In this document: piece by piece, positions 11,833 through 21,380 of the stretch
Numbering within the stretch: the first letter of the stretch is position 1
Layout: every line of letters starts with the position of its first letter
Assembly: GCF_003945385.1 (NCBI RefSeq)
Contig: NZ_AP018920.1
Span: 1,612,001 to 1,676,000 of the forward strand
Origin: Pseudonocardia autotrophica
GTDB lineage: Bacteria > Actinomycetota > Actinomycetes > Mycobacteriales > Pseudonocardiaceae
Direction of reading: 5' to 3'
DNA: 64,000 bases
The notes under the pieces: model-generated
Told to the model about the DNA's origin: nothing
The model's input: the letters and a program-made list of their open reading frames with translations, nothing else
Database searches by the model: none
Translations under genes and position numbers: made by a program

Positions 11833-12804
11833 ATGGCGTCCGTGCTGTGGTTGCAAGGAGGGGCATGCAGTGGGAACACCATGTCGTTCCTGAACGCCGA
11901 GGAGCCGAATGTCGTCGATCTGATCGTCGACTTTGGACTGGACCTGATCTGGCACCCGTCCTTGGGGCTCGAACTCGGCAAAAATGCGCAGAAGCTGTTC
12001 TGGGACTGCGCCAACGGCGACCGACCGCTCGACATCTTCGTGTTCGAGGGCACCGTCATCGAGGCGCCCGACGGCAGTGGTCGCATGGATATGTTTGCCG
12101 ACCGCCCGATGAAGGACTGGGTGATCGACCTCGCCAACTCCGCCCAGATCGTCGTCGCGATCGGTGACTGCGCTTGTTGGGGTGGCATCCCGGCGATGGA
12201 ACCCAACCCGTCGGGTTCGACCGGTCTGCAGTTCCACAAGCGCGCCAAGGGCGGGTTCCTGGGCCCGGACTTCACGTCGAAGATGGGCCTGCCGGTGATC
12301 AACATACCGGGCTGCCCAGCACACCCCGACTGGATCACCCAAATCCTCGTGGCGTTGGCAACCGGCCGCGCCGGTGACATCTCGCTCGACGACCTGCACC
12401 GGCCCGAGACGTTCTTCAAGTCGTTCACCCAGACCGGCTGTACCCGCGTGCAATTCTTCGAGTACAAGCAGTCCACCTACTCGTTCGGCGAGGGCACGCG
12501 CACCGGCTGCCTGTTCTACGAACTCGGATGCCGGGGCCCGATGACCCATTCCCCGTGCAACCGGATCCTGTGGAACCGGGTGTCGTCCAAGACGCGCGCC
12601 GGCATGCCGTGCCTGGGCTGTACAGAACCCGAGTTCCCGCACTTCGACCTTGCTCCCGGCACGGTCTTCAAGACCCAGAAGGTCAGCGGAACCATCCCGA
12701 AGGAGGTCCCCGAAGGCAGTGACCACCTCACCTACATGGCCCATGCTGCGGCCGCCCGCATCGCGGCGCCGCAATGGTCCAAGGAGGACATGTTCGTCGT
12801 CTGA
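11833..12804 (+). CDS. hhyS: Group 1h [NiFe]-hydrogenase small subunit HhyS
   Basis: 323 residues. Carries the iron-sulfur relay from the active site. Seen: ACSGN at residues 11-15 in place of the usual CxxC, IGDCACWGG, IPGCPAHPDW, then the distal-cluster cysteines TRTGCLFYELGCRGPMTHS and AGMPCLGCTEP. The Asn where other groups have Cys agrees with the 3-Cys/1-Asp proximal cluster described for actinobacterial-type enzymes. There is no Tat signal, as in group 1h. ATG at 11833 follows AGAGGA; an upstream ATG at 11812 adds no conserved residues. Group 1h enzymes oxidise H2 at atmospheric levels in Streptomyces and Mycobacterium. Confidence 0.93.
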   Translation: MASVLWLQGGACSGNTMSFLNAEEPNVVDLIVDFGLDLIWHPSLGLELGKNAQKLFWDCANGDRPLDIFVFEGTVIEAPDGSGRMDMFADRPMKDWVIDLANSAQIVVAIGDCACWGGIPAMEPNPSGSTGLQFHKRAKGGFLGPDFTSKMGLPVINIPGCPAHPDWITQILVALATGRAGDISLDDLHRPETFFKSFTQTGCTRVQFFEYKQSTYSFGEGTRTGCLFYELGCRGPMTHSPCNRILWNRVSSKTRAGMPCLGCTEPEFPHFDLAPGTVFKTQKVSGTIPKEVPEGSDHLTYMAHAAAARIAAPQWSKEDMFVV

Positions 12805-12858
12805 GGGGTCGAGACTCCTTAGCCTCAACAATTCACGGTCGTCCTGAAAGGACCCACC

Positions 12859-14466
12859 ATGACCGCGCTCGACCTGCACGTGAGCCCGCTGGGCCGAGTT
12901 GAGGGTGACCTCGACGTGCGAGTGACCATCGAGGACGGCGTCGTGACGTCGGCCTGGACCGAAGCGGCGATGTTCCGCGGCTTCGAGATCATCCTGCGTG
13001 GCAAGGACCCGCAGGCCGGACTCATCGTGTGCCCCCGCATCTGCGGTATCTGCGGCGGCAGCCACCTGTACAAGTCGGCGTACGCGCTCGACACAGCGTG
13101 GCGGACGCACATGCCACCTAACGCGACACTGATCCGCAACATCTGTCAGGCCGCGGAAACGCTGCAGTCCATCCCGCGCTACTTCTACGCGCTGTTCGCG
13201 ATCGACTTCACCAACAAGAACTACGCCAAGTCCAAGCTCTACGCGGAGGCCGTGCGCCGCTTCGCGCCCTACGTGGGGACCAGCTACCAGCCCGGGGTGG
13301 TTCTCTCGGCGAAGCCGGTCGAGATGTACGCCATCTTCGGCGGACAGTGGCCGCACTCCAGCTTCATGGTCCCGGGTGGCGTGATGTGCGGTCCGACGTT
13401 GACCGACGTCACCCGTGCCATCGCGATCCTGGAGCACTGGAAGGACAACTGGCTGGAGAAGATGTGGCTCGGCTGCTCGGTTGATCGCTGGCTGGCCAAC
13501 CGGACCTGGGAGGACGTGCTCGCCTGGGTCGATGAGAACGAGTCGCAGTACAACAGCGACTGCGGGTTCTTCATCCGCTACTGCCTCGACACCGGTCTCG
13601 ACAAGTACGGCAAGGGTGTGGGCAACTACCTCGCGACCGGTACCTACTTCGAGCCGTCGCTGTACGAGAATCCCACCATCGACGGGCGTAACGCGGCGCT
13701 CATCGGCCGGTCCGGCGTCTTCGCCGATGGCCGGTGGCACGAGTTCGATCAGGCCAACGTCACCGAGGACGTCACCCACTCCTTCTACGAGGGCACCGGC
13801 TCACTGCACCCGTTCGACGGGGAGACGAACCCCATCGACCCGGCGGTCGGGGCCAAGCAGGGCAAGTACAGCTGGGCGAAGTCGCCCCGCTACAACGTGG
13901 GCGGCATGGGCCACATCCCGCTCGAGGCCGGCCCGCTGGCTCGCCGCATGGCCGCGGGAGGTCCGAACGCTGCATCGCATCAGGACGACGACGGCCTGTT
14001 CGTCGACATGTTCAACAAGATCGGCCCCAGCGTTTTCGTGCGCCAGCTGGCCCGGATGCACGAAGCGCCCAAGTACTACAAGTGGGTGCGGAGCTGGCTC
14101 GATCAGCTTGACCTCAAGGAGTCCTTCTACTCCAAGCCGGTCGAGCACGCCGAGGGACGGGGCTTCGGTTCGACGGAGGCGGCCCGTGGCTCGCTGTCGG
14201 ACTGGATCGTCATCGAGGACAACAAGATCAAGAACTACCAGGTGGTGACACCCACCGCTTGGAACATCGGCCCGCGCGACGGTGCGTCGACGCTCGGCCC
14301 GATCGAGCAGGCGCTGGTCGGTTCGCCGATCGTCGACCCCGAAGATCCGGTGGAGCTCGGCCACGTGGCCCGCAGCTTCGATTCCTGCCTGGTGTGCACG
14401 GTGCATGCCTATGACGGGAAGACCGGGCGGGAGCTGTCCAAGTTCGTGATCAACGGAATGGTGTGA
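12859..14466 (+). CDS. hhyL: Group 1h [NiFe]-hydrogenase large subunit HhyL
   Basis: 535 residues, holding the NiFe(CN)2CO site. Ligand pair one is RICGICGGSH (Cys62, Cys65); pair two is DSCLVCTVH (Cys510, Cys513, His516). The 19 residues after His516 (AYDGKTGREL...) are the C-terminal tail that a maturation protease removes after nickel insertion. A Shine-Dalgarno GAAAGGA precedes the ATG. The last codons overlap the GTG of the protease gene by four bases. Confidence 0.95.
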   Translation: MTALDLHVSPLGRVEGDLDVRVTIEDGVVTSAWTEAAMFRGFEIILRGKDPQAGLIVCPRICGICGGSHLYKSAYALDTAWRTHMPPNATLIRNICQAAETLQSIPRYFYALFAIDFTNKNYAKSKLYAEAVRRFAPYVGTSYQPGVVLSAKPVEMYAIFGGQWPHSSFMVPGGVMCGPTLTDVTRAIAILEHWKDNWLEKMWLGCSVDRWLANRTWEDVLAWVDENESQYNSDCGFFIRYCLDTGLDKYGKGVGNYLATGTYFEPSLYENPTIDGRNAALIGRSGVFADGRWHEFDQANVTEDVTHSFYEGTGSLHPFDGETNPIDPAVGAKQGKYSWAKSPRYNVGGMGHIPLEAGPLARRMAAGGPNAASHQDDDGLFVDMFNKIGPSVFVRQLARMHEAPKYYKWVRSWLDQLDLKESFYSKPVEHAEGRGFGSTEAARGSLSDWIVIEDNKIKNYQVVTPTAWNIGPRDGASTLGPIEQALVGSPIVDPEDPVELGHVARSFDSCLVCTVHAYDGKTGRELSKFVINGMV

Positions 14467-15308
14467 GTCCGACGCCTTCGGAACGGTTCACCGGACAAGA
14501 GGTCCCCGCCGTCGACATCGAGCCACCAGGATGCGCGGTGCTCGTGGTCGGTTGCGGGAACCTCCTGCGCGGCGACGACGGCGTAGGGCCGGTTCTCGTG
14601 CGGCACCTCTGGGAACGTGGGGTGCCCGACGGGGCTCGGCTCGTCGACGGTGGTACCGCGGGGATGGACGTCGCGTTCCAGATGCGCAACGCCGACCGGG
14701 TCGTCATCGTCGACGCGGCGGCAACCGGCTCGGCACCGGGCACCCTCTTCCGGGTGCCCGGCGCGGAGCTGGCCGAGCTCCCTCCGCTGGAGGGCCTGCA
14801 CAGCCACGCGTTCCGCTGGGACAACGCGATCGCGCTGGCCCGCTGGGCGCTTGGCGACGCGTGCCCCAGCGACATCACGGTCTTCCTTATCGAGGCAGTC
14901 CAGGTCGAGCTGGGCGCGGATCTGTCCGAGCCGGTGACCGCGACGATGGAGCAGGTGATCGACATCATCGAGCGTGACTATCTGGGCCCGTTGCGTCCTG
15001 ACGGTTTGAACGGCGAGCCGACCGTCGAGCTGACCGAGGACGGATATCTCCGGATGGACGCGTGTCTCGCGGCGTACCGCTTTCCGTCCGATGCCGTCGT
15101 CGCCGCCGTACGGGATCTGGAGCTGTGGCTGATCCCGCTCCGCGGACCACGAGCAGGCGGATTGCTGCTCAAGCAGCGCAATCCGGCCGGAGACCGCTCG
15201 TTGCTGGTTCGTGAAGTTCTCGACGGCTGGACGGGCCACGGCTTCCGAACCGCATACTGGGACGAGGCGCAGGGTGCGCTGCGAATCCGGCTGGAGCGGG
15301 AGCAGTGA
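14463..15308 (+). CDS. Hydrogenase maturation protease with C-terminal extension
   Basis: 281 residues. The N-terminal half (about 20-165) is a HybD/HycI-type endopeptidase: LVVGCGNLLRGDDGVGP with the nickel-sensing acid, VDGGTAGMD, and LHSHAFRWDNA with a metal-binding His. These proteases cut the HhyL tail after NiFe insertion. Family members usually have 150-180 residues; about 110 extra residues here (AYRFPSDAVVAAV...) form an unrecognised C-terminal domain. GTGA overlap with hhyL indicates translational coupling. Confidence 0.85.
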   Translation: MSPTPSERFTGQEVPAVDIEPPGCAVLVVGCGNLLRGDDGVGPVLVRHLWERGVPDGARLVDGGTAGMDVAFQMRNADRVVIVDAAATGSAPGTLFRVPGAELAELPPLEGLHSHAFRWDNAIALARWALGDACPSDITVFLIEAVQVELGADLSEPVTATMEQVIDIIERDYLGPLRPDGLNGEPTVELTEDGYLRMDACLAAYRFPSDAVVAAVRDLELWLIPLRGPRAGGLLLKQRNPAGDRSLLVREVLDGWTGHGFRTAYWDEAQGALRIRLEREQ

Positions 15309-15565
15309 TCGTCGTGACCGAGGACCCGGGGGTACGCCCGAAGACCAGTGTTCGATCCGGCAGCTCGGCGGAGGAGGCGCTCGACGTGCAGACCATGGTC
15401 GTTCCCGAGCGTGGGCGATGGGCGGTCGAGATCGTCGTCATCTTCGCCGACGGTGTCGTGCGAACCCGCATCGACACCTTTCCGACCGAGGCTCGCGCGC
15501 ATCTGTCAGCCGGATTGATCAAGCACGCCGCCGAACGAGATCTTCGAGGACCGTTGAATGGTTGA
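15305..15565 (+). CDS. Small conserved-looking hydrogenase operon protein
   Basis: 86 residues, GTG start overlapping the protease stop. The sequence VPERGRWAVEIVVIFADGVVRTRIDTFPT looks like a small beta-rich fold followed by a helix (AGLIKHAAERDL). No cofactor or metal motif is seen and I do not recognise the family. Tight coupling on both sides (it overlaps the next gene by 8 bp) implies a role with the hydrogenase. Confidence 0.7.
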   Translation: MIVVTEDPGVRPKTSVRSGSSAEEALDVQTMVVPERGRWAVEIVVIFADGVVRTRIDTFPTEARAHLSAGLIKHAAERDLRGPLNG

Positions 15566-16838
15566 TGGACTGATTGCGCCTGCTTCTCCCACCACATCAC
15601 GCGAACTTTCTGCGTCGGCGTGTCGGCCGCAACCGATCGGTGCGTTTCCGCTACCGCTCGGCTTCATGCTCGTCCCCGATGGGGACGACACCGACCCGAT
15701 CCGCGAGGAGATGCTGGCGGGACGACTACCCGAGAAGTGGCCGGATGCTCTGCGCGCGCACGAGCTCGCTCTCGCCGGTGATCGCGACGGCGCACTGGCC
15801 GTTCTAGTCGAAGGTGAGGACGTCATATCGCGCTACAACCGCTTCGTCCTCGACCCCGAAAGCGCCGGGATGCACGATGAGATCGAGGCCATGCGCAGCG
15901 AGCTCGGCGATCTCGGCCTGCTCGTCGACCTGGTGTGCTTCGCTGTCGGCCGCACCGATGTCGTCCCGGCGGACGCCGGGGCGGACGGGGAACTGGCGGC
16001 CCTTGCGCTCTCGGCACAGGCCACCCAGGCGACCACGGACGGCGACCGGGATGGCGCGGTCGAGCTGTTGGACAGGGCCGCGGCGATGGCGGAGCCGGTC
16101 AGCCCGGCGCTGGCCGGCCTGCTGCTCGGCGCCGCCGGTTCGATCCTGCGCGACCAAGAGGACCCGACGTGCGAGGAATTGCTCACGCGGGCCCTGGCCC
16201 TGCTGGACGGTGCGTCCGACCTGCGGGTCGGGCGCGCCGAGATCCACCTCAACCTGGCGGGTTTCCTGCACGGCCGGTCGTCGGACCGGCCGGATCTGCT
16301 GAACAAGGCCATCCCGCACTACCACACGACGCTGCAGCTGGTTCTTCGCGACGAAGCGCCCCTGACCTGGGCGGCGGCCCACGCCGGGCTCGGTACCGCC
16401 TACCTCACGATGCCGATGGTCGAGGCATCGGGTCAGCTGCGGCTGGGCATCGCAGCCCAGTCACTGAGGTCGGCTCTGAAGGTCTACAACCGCGAGGATC
16501 ACCCCGCGGAGTGGGCGAGCGTGCAGCTGAACCTGGCCAACTCTCTCGTCTACACCCCGTCGAAGCACCAGGCGGACAACCTCGTCGAAGCCGTCGAGCT
16601 GTACGAGGCCGTCCTCCAGACACGGGACCGAAGCACCGATCCCGTCGGCCGCGCGCGCGTGCTCGCCAATCAGGGCAACGTACTCGCGCATCTGGGGATG
16701 TTCGAGGACGCGAAAGCCAAGCTGTTCGAGGCCCGGTTCCTCTTCGAGGAGAACACCGACGAGGAGTCGGTCCGGGCTGTGCGCGGCGTGCTCGATGAGA
16801 TCGCCCGCCAGCTTGCGCTGGCCCGGACGGCCGACTGA
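15558..16838 (+). CDS. TPR-repeat protein of the hydrogenase operon
   Basis: 426 residues. The C-terminal two thirds is a helical solenoid with TPR-like pairs: ALALSAQATQATTDGDRDGAVELLDRAAAM, AEIHLNLAGFLHGR, AAHAGLGTAYLTMPMVEA, WASVQLNLANSLVYTP, ARVLANQGNVLAHLGMFEDAKAKLFEA. The N-terminal part mentions PIREEMLAGRLPEKWPDAL, of unknown fold. No signal peptide or catalytic motif is seen. It is probably a scaffold for assembly or for docking the NifU-Rieske partner encoded next. Confidence 0.75.
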   Translation: MVDGLIAPASPTTSRELSASACRPQPIGAFPLPLGFMLVPDGDDTDPIREEMLAGRLPEKWPDALRAHELALAGDRDGALAVLVEGEDVISRYNRFVLDPESAGMHDEIEAMRSELGDLGLLVDLVCFAVGRTDVVPADAGADGELAALALSAQATQATTDGDRDGAVELLDRAAAMAEPVSPALAGLLLGAAGSILRDQEDPTCEELLTRALALLDGASDLRVGRAEIHLNLAGFLHGRSSDRPDLLNKAIPHYHTTLQLVLRDEAPLTWAAAHAGLGTAYLTMPMVEASGQLRLGIAAQSLRSALKVYNREDHPAEWASVQLNLANSLVYTPSKHQADNLVEAVELYEAVLQTRDRSTDPVGRARVLANQGNVLAHLGMFEDAKAKLFEARFLFEENTDEESVRAVRGVLDEIARQLALARTAD

Positions 16839-16901
16839 CCGTCGCGACGCCCGGCACCGACCACCCGCGCGATGCCACGTACCAGCAACAAGGAGACGAC
16901 G

Positions 16902-17825
16902 ATGTCCATGACGGTCGCCGATCAGACGGCGAGTGACGCCCGCCCTTCCACGGATGGGACGTCCGAGCCCACGTTCGAGGACCTCGCCCGGCGGGTCGAT
17001 GACGCGATCGCCGCCCTGGACAAGCTCGAACCCGACGCGCGCGGGGTCGCCGACGAGCTGAAGAACGCCATAGAGGCGGTGCACCGGGCGGGCCTGGTCG
17101 TCGTCGTGCGCCGGATGCGGGAGGACGAGAACGCCCGAGCAGTGCTGTTCGACCTGGTCGACGACCCGGTCGTGCACCTCCTGCTCTCCTTGCACGGGAT
17201 CATCCGTCCGGATCCGACCACGCTGGCGAACCGGGTCCTCACCGAGGTGCGGCCACAACTCCAGAGCCACGGTGGCAACGTCAGTCTCGTCCGCATCGAG
17301 GACGGCACCGCCTACGTCCGGTTGGAAGGAGCCTGCAACGGCTGCTCCATGTCGTCGGTGACGCTGCGCAACCTTGTCGAGACCGCGCTGGTAGAGGGCG
17401 TGCCGTCGGTCACGGGTGTCGAGGTCCTGCCCAACGAGCCGTCGCCCACCCTCATCCCGCTGGAGTCCCTGCGGATCGGCTCCGATCCGGCAAAGGAGGG
17501 CTGGGTACGGGCTGCGGCGACCGACGAGGTCGTCGAAGGTCAGCTGACCCGGCTCGATCTCACCACCGGGTCGGGCACAGACGTGCAGGTCGTCGTGGTG
17601 AACTTGGAGCAGCGGCTCACGGCCTACCTCAACGAGTGTGCCCACGAAGGGCTGCCGCTCGACGATGCGATGATCGACAGGTCGAACGGCACACTGACCT
17701 GCCCGTGGCACGGCTTCTGCTACGACGCCACCTCGGGTGAGTGCCTCAGTGCCCCTGGCGCGCAGCTGGAGCAGCTGCCTATGCGCGTTGACGACGGCGA
17801 AGTCTGGATCAGGGTCGGCACATGA
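16902..17825 (+). CDS. NifU-like/Rieske fusion protein, hydrogenase electron carrier
   Basis: 307 residues from the ATG at 16902 behind AAGGAGACGA; an in-frame start 30 bp upstream would include that ribosome site. After a helical N-terminus comes a NifU C-terminal domain (about 110-185) with GACNGCSMSS (CxxC, [4Fe-4S] type), then a Rieske domain (about 215-305) with NECAHEG and CPWHGFCYD, giving C-x-H and C-x2-H ligands for a [2Fe-2S] cluster. Group 1h operons often encode such a protein; I infer that it passes electrons from HhySL towards the respiratory chain. Confidence 0.85.
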   Translation: MSMTVADQTASDARPSTDGTSEPTFEDLARRVDDAIAALDKLEPDARGVADELKNAIEAVHRAGLVVVVRRMREDENARAVLFDLVDDPVVHLLLSLHGIIRPDPTTLANRVLTEVRPQLQSHGGNVSLVRIEDGTAYVRLEGACNGCSMSSVTLRNLVETALVEGVPSVTGVEVLPNEPSPTLIPLESLRIGSDPAKEGWVRAAATDEVVEGQLTRLDLTTGSGTDVQVVVVNLEQRLTAYLNECAHEGLPLDDAMIDRSNGTLTCPWHGFCYDATSGECLSAPGAQLEQLPMRVDDGEVWIRVGT

Positions 17826-19015
17826 GCAGGTTCACAGTCCGGCACAACGTCGCTGGTCGACCGGCGCGGCTGGACTTGGCACCCGAGGCGAGCCTGGCAG
17901 GGGGGTGGGAAGCGAGCCGGTGGCTCGGCGCCCCTGCACCCGGCGGGCTCGCGCTTCCGCAGGCCAACCCGACGTTGGCCTTCATGTACTCGCCGCGGGC
18001 GGTGTTTCTCAGCGACGAGGTGTTGGTGGTCGCCGACTCGGGCAACCACCGAGTGCTGATCTGGCACGGGGTTCCCACCTCCAACCACCAGCCCGCCGAT
18101 GTCGTGCTCGGGCAACCAGACGGAACGACTGAGGGCCGCGCGGCCGCGGGCCGCGGCCCCGAGCGCGGAATGAACCTGCCTACCGGCGTGCTCATCCACG
18201 AGGGGCAGCTCGTCGTCGCGGACGCGTGGCACCACCGGATCCTGGTCTGGAATCAGGTGCCGCAGGCCAGCGATCGGGCGCCCGATCTGGTGCTTGGGCA
18301 GAACGACGCGTCGTCGGTAGCCCCGAACCGCGGCGGGGATTGCTCGGCGTCAACGCTGTACTGGCCGTTCGGCATCGGCATCGTCGGTGGGCGATTCTGG
18401 GTGGCGGACACCGGAAACCGGCGGGTCCTTGGCTGGGATGGCGGGCTACCAGATATGGACCGCCCGGCCGATGTGGTGCTCGGACAGCCCGATCCGACCC
18501 GTCGGGAGGAGAACCGCGGCGACGTGGTTGGCCCGGCGAGTTTCCGGTGGCCGCACGACGTCGCCGGCCGTGATGACCTGCTGCTGGTCGCCGACGCCGG
18601 CGACCATCGTGTCCTGGGCTGGTCGCCACCACCGGACGGCGACGCCGAAGCGTCGTCGGTGCTCGGCCAGCCCGGTTTCGACACGGCCGACGAATGGCCT
18701 TACGGCCCACACAGCAACGACCGATTCCGCTTTCCCTACGCGATCGGCATGGACCGCACGCCGGATGGCGCCGAGCGCGTCGCTGTCGCGGACACGGCGA
18801 ACAACCGGATCCTGCTGTGGGACGGGTTCCCGACCGACGGCCGAGGCGCGGATCACGTGCTGGCCCAGCCGACCTTCGCCGCCAACGGGGAGAACCGTTG
18901 GGCGGCGGTGAAGCACGACACCCTGTGCTGGCCCTACGGTCTCTCGCTGCGGGGCGACCAACTTGCCGTGGCCGACGCCGGCAACAACCGGGTGATGATT
19001 TGGCGGCACCGCTGA
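17822..19015 (+). CDS. NHL-repeat beta-propeller protein
   Basis: 397 residues built of six blades. Each has a strand such as VADSGNHRVLIW, VADAWHHRILVW, VADTGNRRVLGW, VADAGDHRVLGW, VADTANNRILLW and VADAGNNRVMIW, alternating with DVVLGQPD-type turns (five seen). No signal peptide, so cytoplasmic. NHL propellers bind proteins or RNA; here a docking or assembly role for the hydrogenase complex is inferred from position only. ATGA overlap with the Rieske gene and with hypF. Confidence 0.85.
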   Translation: MSRFTVRHNVAGRPARLDLAPEASLAGGWEASRWLGAPAPGGLALPQANPTLAFMYSPRAVFLSDEVLVVADSGNHRVLIWHGVPTSNHQPADVVLGQPDGTTEGRAAAGRGPERGMNLPTGVLIHEGQLVVADAWHHRILVWNQVPQASDRAPDLVLGQNDASSVAPNRGGDCSASTLYWPFGIGIVGGRFWVADTGNRRVLGWDGGLPDMDRPADVVLGQPDPTRREENRGDVVGPASFRWPHDVAGRDDLLLVADAGDHRVLGWSPPPDGDAEASSVLGQPGFDTADEWPYGPHSNDRFRFPYAIGMDRTPDGAERVAVADTANNRILLWDGFPTDGRGADHVLAQPTFAANGENRWAAVKHDTLCWPYGLSLRGDQLAVADAGNNRVMIWRHR

Positions 19016-21375
19016 TGGATGCGCTCATGCTGACGGGGGCCGCGCAGGTCCGGCGCCGGTTCACGGTGACCGGTGTCGTGCAGGGTGTCGGCTTCCGCCC
19101 CTTTGTGCACCGCACGGCTCGTGAGCTCGGGTTGGGCGGCTTCGTCGGCAACGACTCGGCTGCGGTGTTCGCCGAGGTTCAGGGGAGCGCCGTGGCCGTC
19201 GGGGACTTCACTCGCCGGCTGCGCACCGATGCGCCTCCGCTCGCCGTTGTCAGCGACCTGTCATGGGTCGATATTGAGCCCGGCGCGGACGACGAAGGTT
19301 TCCGAATCGTCGCCAGCGGGGCCTCCGATGGGTCGGCTACGGCGATCCCCCCGGATGTGGCGGTGTGCGCGGACTGCCTCTCCGAGCTGTTCGATACTAC
19401 CGACCGGCGGTATCGCCACCCCTTCATCACATGCACCAACTGCGGTCCGCGCTTCACGATCATCCGCGGGTTGCCCTACGACCGCCCGGCCACCACGATG
19501 GCCGACTTCGCGATGTGTCCGCGCTGCGCAGCCGAGTACCGCGACCCCGCTGACCGGCGCTTCCACGCGCAACCGGTGGCCTGTCCGCAGTGTGGGCCAT
19601 CGCTGTGGCTGCTCGACGCGGCCCAACGCATCTCCGGGCCGCCTGACGCCGCGTTGGGCGCCGCGCAGGCGGCGATCCGCAGCGGCCGCGTGGTGGCGGT
19701 CAAGGGCGTCGGCGGCTACCACCTGGCTTGCGCGGCCGACAACGAGTCCGCCGTCACCGCCTTGCGCTCCCGGAAGGCCCGCGGCGGCAAGCCGTTCGCC
19801 GTGCTCGTTCGCGATCTCGAGACGGCGCGTCGTTACGCCGAGATCGACGACGCGGAGGCCGCGGTGCTTCTGTCGCCGGCACGTCCGGTGGTGCTGCTGC
19901 ACCGCCGCCCGGGCGCGCCGGTCGCGCCGGCCGTCGCCCCGGGTAGCCCGCTGTTGGGACTGATGCTGCCCTACACCCCGGTACACCATCTGCTGCTGAC
20001 ACCGGTTCCGGGTACTGCGGACCCGGCCCCCGAGGCGGTCGTGCTGACCAGCGCCAACCTGTCGGACGAGCCGATCTGTTACACCGACGAGGATGCGCGC
20101 GAGCGGTTGCCGGCGCTCTGCGACGCCGTGCTCGACCACGACCGGTCGATCCATGTGCCCTGCGACGACTCCGTCGTACGGGTCGTCGACGGCCACGAAC
20201 TGCCGATCCGCCGCTCCCGAGGATTCGCCCCGCTCCCGATCGACCTGGGCCGTGACGGGCCGCGAGTGCTCGCGGTGGGTGGCGAGCTGAAGAACACGTT
20301 CTGCCTCACCGACGGGCGGCGCGCGTTCTGCTCGGCCCACATCGGAGACATGGGCAGCCTGGAGACTTTGCGCGCGTTCGAGCGCTCGCTGAGCCAGCTC
20401 AGCGGGCTGCGCGGGATCCCGGAGCGGCTGGCGGCCGACCTACATCCGGGCTACCAGACCCGGTCCTGGGCCGAGCGTGCCGCCGGGGACCGGCCGCTGG
20501 ACCTCGTCCAGCACCACCATGCCCACGTGCTCTCCCTGCTCGCCGAGCACGGTCGGCTCGGCGAACCCGTGGTCGGGGTGGCTTTCGACGGCACCGGCTA
20601 CGGCTGCGACGCCACCGTCTGGGGCGGCGAGATCCTGTTGCTCGGCCCCGACGGGCACCGGTTCGTCCGCGCCGGGCACCTGACCGCGGTACCGCTTCCC
20701 GGCGGTGACGTCGCGGTGCGCAATCCGTGGCGGATGGCTCTGTCGCACCTGCGATCGGCGGGTGTGCCGTGGACCACTGACCTGCCGCCCGTACAGGCGG
20801 CGTCGCCGGGCGAGCTGGGCCTGCTCGAATCCCAGCTCGACAGCGGGTTGGGGTGTGTCGACACCACCAGCATGGGCAGGCTGTTCGATGCGGTGGCCTC
20901 GCTGCTGGGAGTTCGCCATCGCATCGGCTACGAAGGCCAGGCGGCGATCGAGCTGGAGGTGCTAGCCTGCTCCTCAGCGTTCAAGCCTGAGCTCACCCAT
21001 CGGCTGCGTCTCGTGGTCGGTTCTGATGGGTCGATTGACACACGGCCGATGATCCGCGCGATCGCGCGGGCGATCCGAAGCGGAACGGACGGCGCTGCGG
21101 ATGTGGCACGCGCCTTCCACGACGCCGTCGCCGTCGCGGTCGGCCAGGTTGTGACCGGAGTGGCAGGTCCGGTTCGCGTCGTCGGTCTCACAGGTGGGGT
21201 GTTCCAGAACGTCCTCCTGCTGCGTGCCTGCCGTGCGCGGCTTGAGGAAGAGGGCTTCGAGGTGCTCACCCACCGCGTCGTTCCGCCGAACGACGGAGGC
21301 CTCGCCCTCGGGCAGGCGGCCGCAGGTGTGCTGCGGGCGTTGGCCGAGCGCCACGAGTTCGAGCTGAAGGAGTGA
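19015..21375 (+). CDS. hypF: HypF carbamoyltransferase for [NiFe]-hydrogenase maturation
   Basis: 786 residues from the ATG at 19015, which overlaps the NHL stop; the frame is open further upstream but that part is antisense-like noise. Domains in order: acylphosphatase (VTGVVQGVGFRPFVHRTA), two zinc-finger CxxC pairs (CADCL...CTNCGPRF and CPRC...CPQCG), YrdC-like ATP-binding domain (VKGVGGYHLACA), then the Kae1-like carbamoyl-transfer domain (HHHAHVLS, GVAFDGTGYG, LTGGVFQN). It turns carbamoyl phosphate into the CN ligands via HypE. Confidence 0.95.
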   Translation: MDALMLTGAAQVRRRFTVTGVVQGVGFRPFVHRTARELGLGGFVGNDSAAVFAEVQGSAVAVGDFTRRLRTDAPPLAVVSDLSWVDIEPGADDEGFRIVASGASDGSATAIPPDVAVCADCLSELFDTTDRRYRHPFITCTNCGPRFTIIRGLPYDRPATTMADFAMCPRCAAEYRDPADRRFHAQPVACPQCGPSLWLLDAAQRISGPPDAALGAAQAAIRSGRVVAVKGVGGYHLACAADNESAVTALRSRKARGGKPFAVLVRDLETARRYAEIDDAEAAVLLSPARPVVLLHRRPGAPVAPAVAPGSPLLGLMLPYTPVHHLLLTPVPGTADPAPEAVVLTSANLSDEPICYTDEDARERLPALCDAVLDHDRSIHVPCDDSVVRVVDGHELPIRRSRGFAPLPIDLGRDGPRVLAVGGELKNTFCLTDGRRAFCSAHIGDMGSLETLRAFERSLSQLSGLRGIPERLAADLHPGYQTRSWAERAAGDRPLDLVQHHHAHVLSLLAEHGRLGEPVVGVAFDGTGYGCDATVWGGEILLLGPDGHRFVRAGHLTAVPLPGGDVAVRNPWRMALSHLRSAGVPWTTDLPPVQAASPGELGLLESQLDSGLGCVDTTSMGRLFDAVASLLGVRHRIGYEGQAAIELEVLACSSAFKPELTHRLRLVVGSDGSIDTRPMIRAIARAIRSGTDGAADVARAFHDAVAVAVGQVVTGVAGPVRVVGLTGGVFQNVLLLRACRARLEEEGFEVLTHRVVPPNDGGLALGQAAAGVLRALAERHEFELKE

Positions 21376-21380
21376 TAGCG

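Noticed and set aside
18694..19014. A longer hypF starting 107 codons upstream
   Set aside because: The extra part overlaps the NHL gene in another frame and matches no HypF domain; the ATG at 19015 begins just before the acylphosphatase domain.
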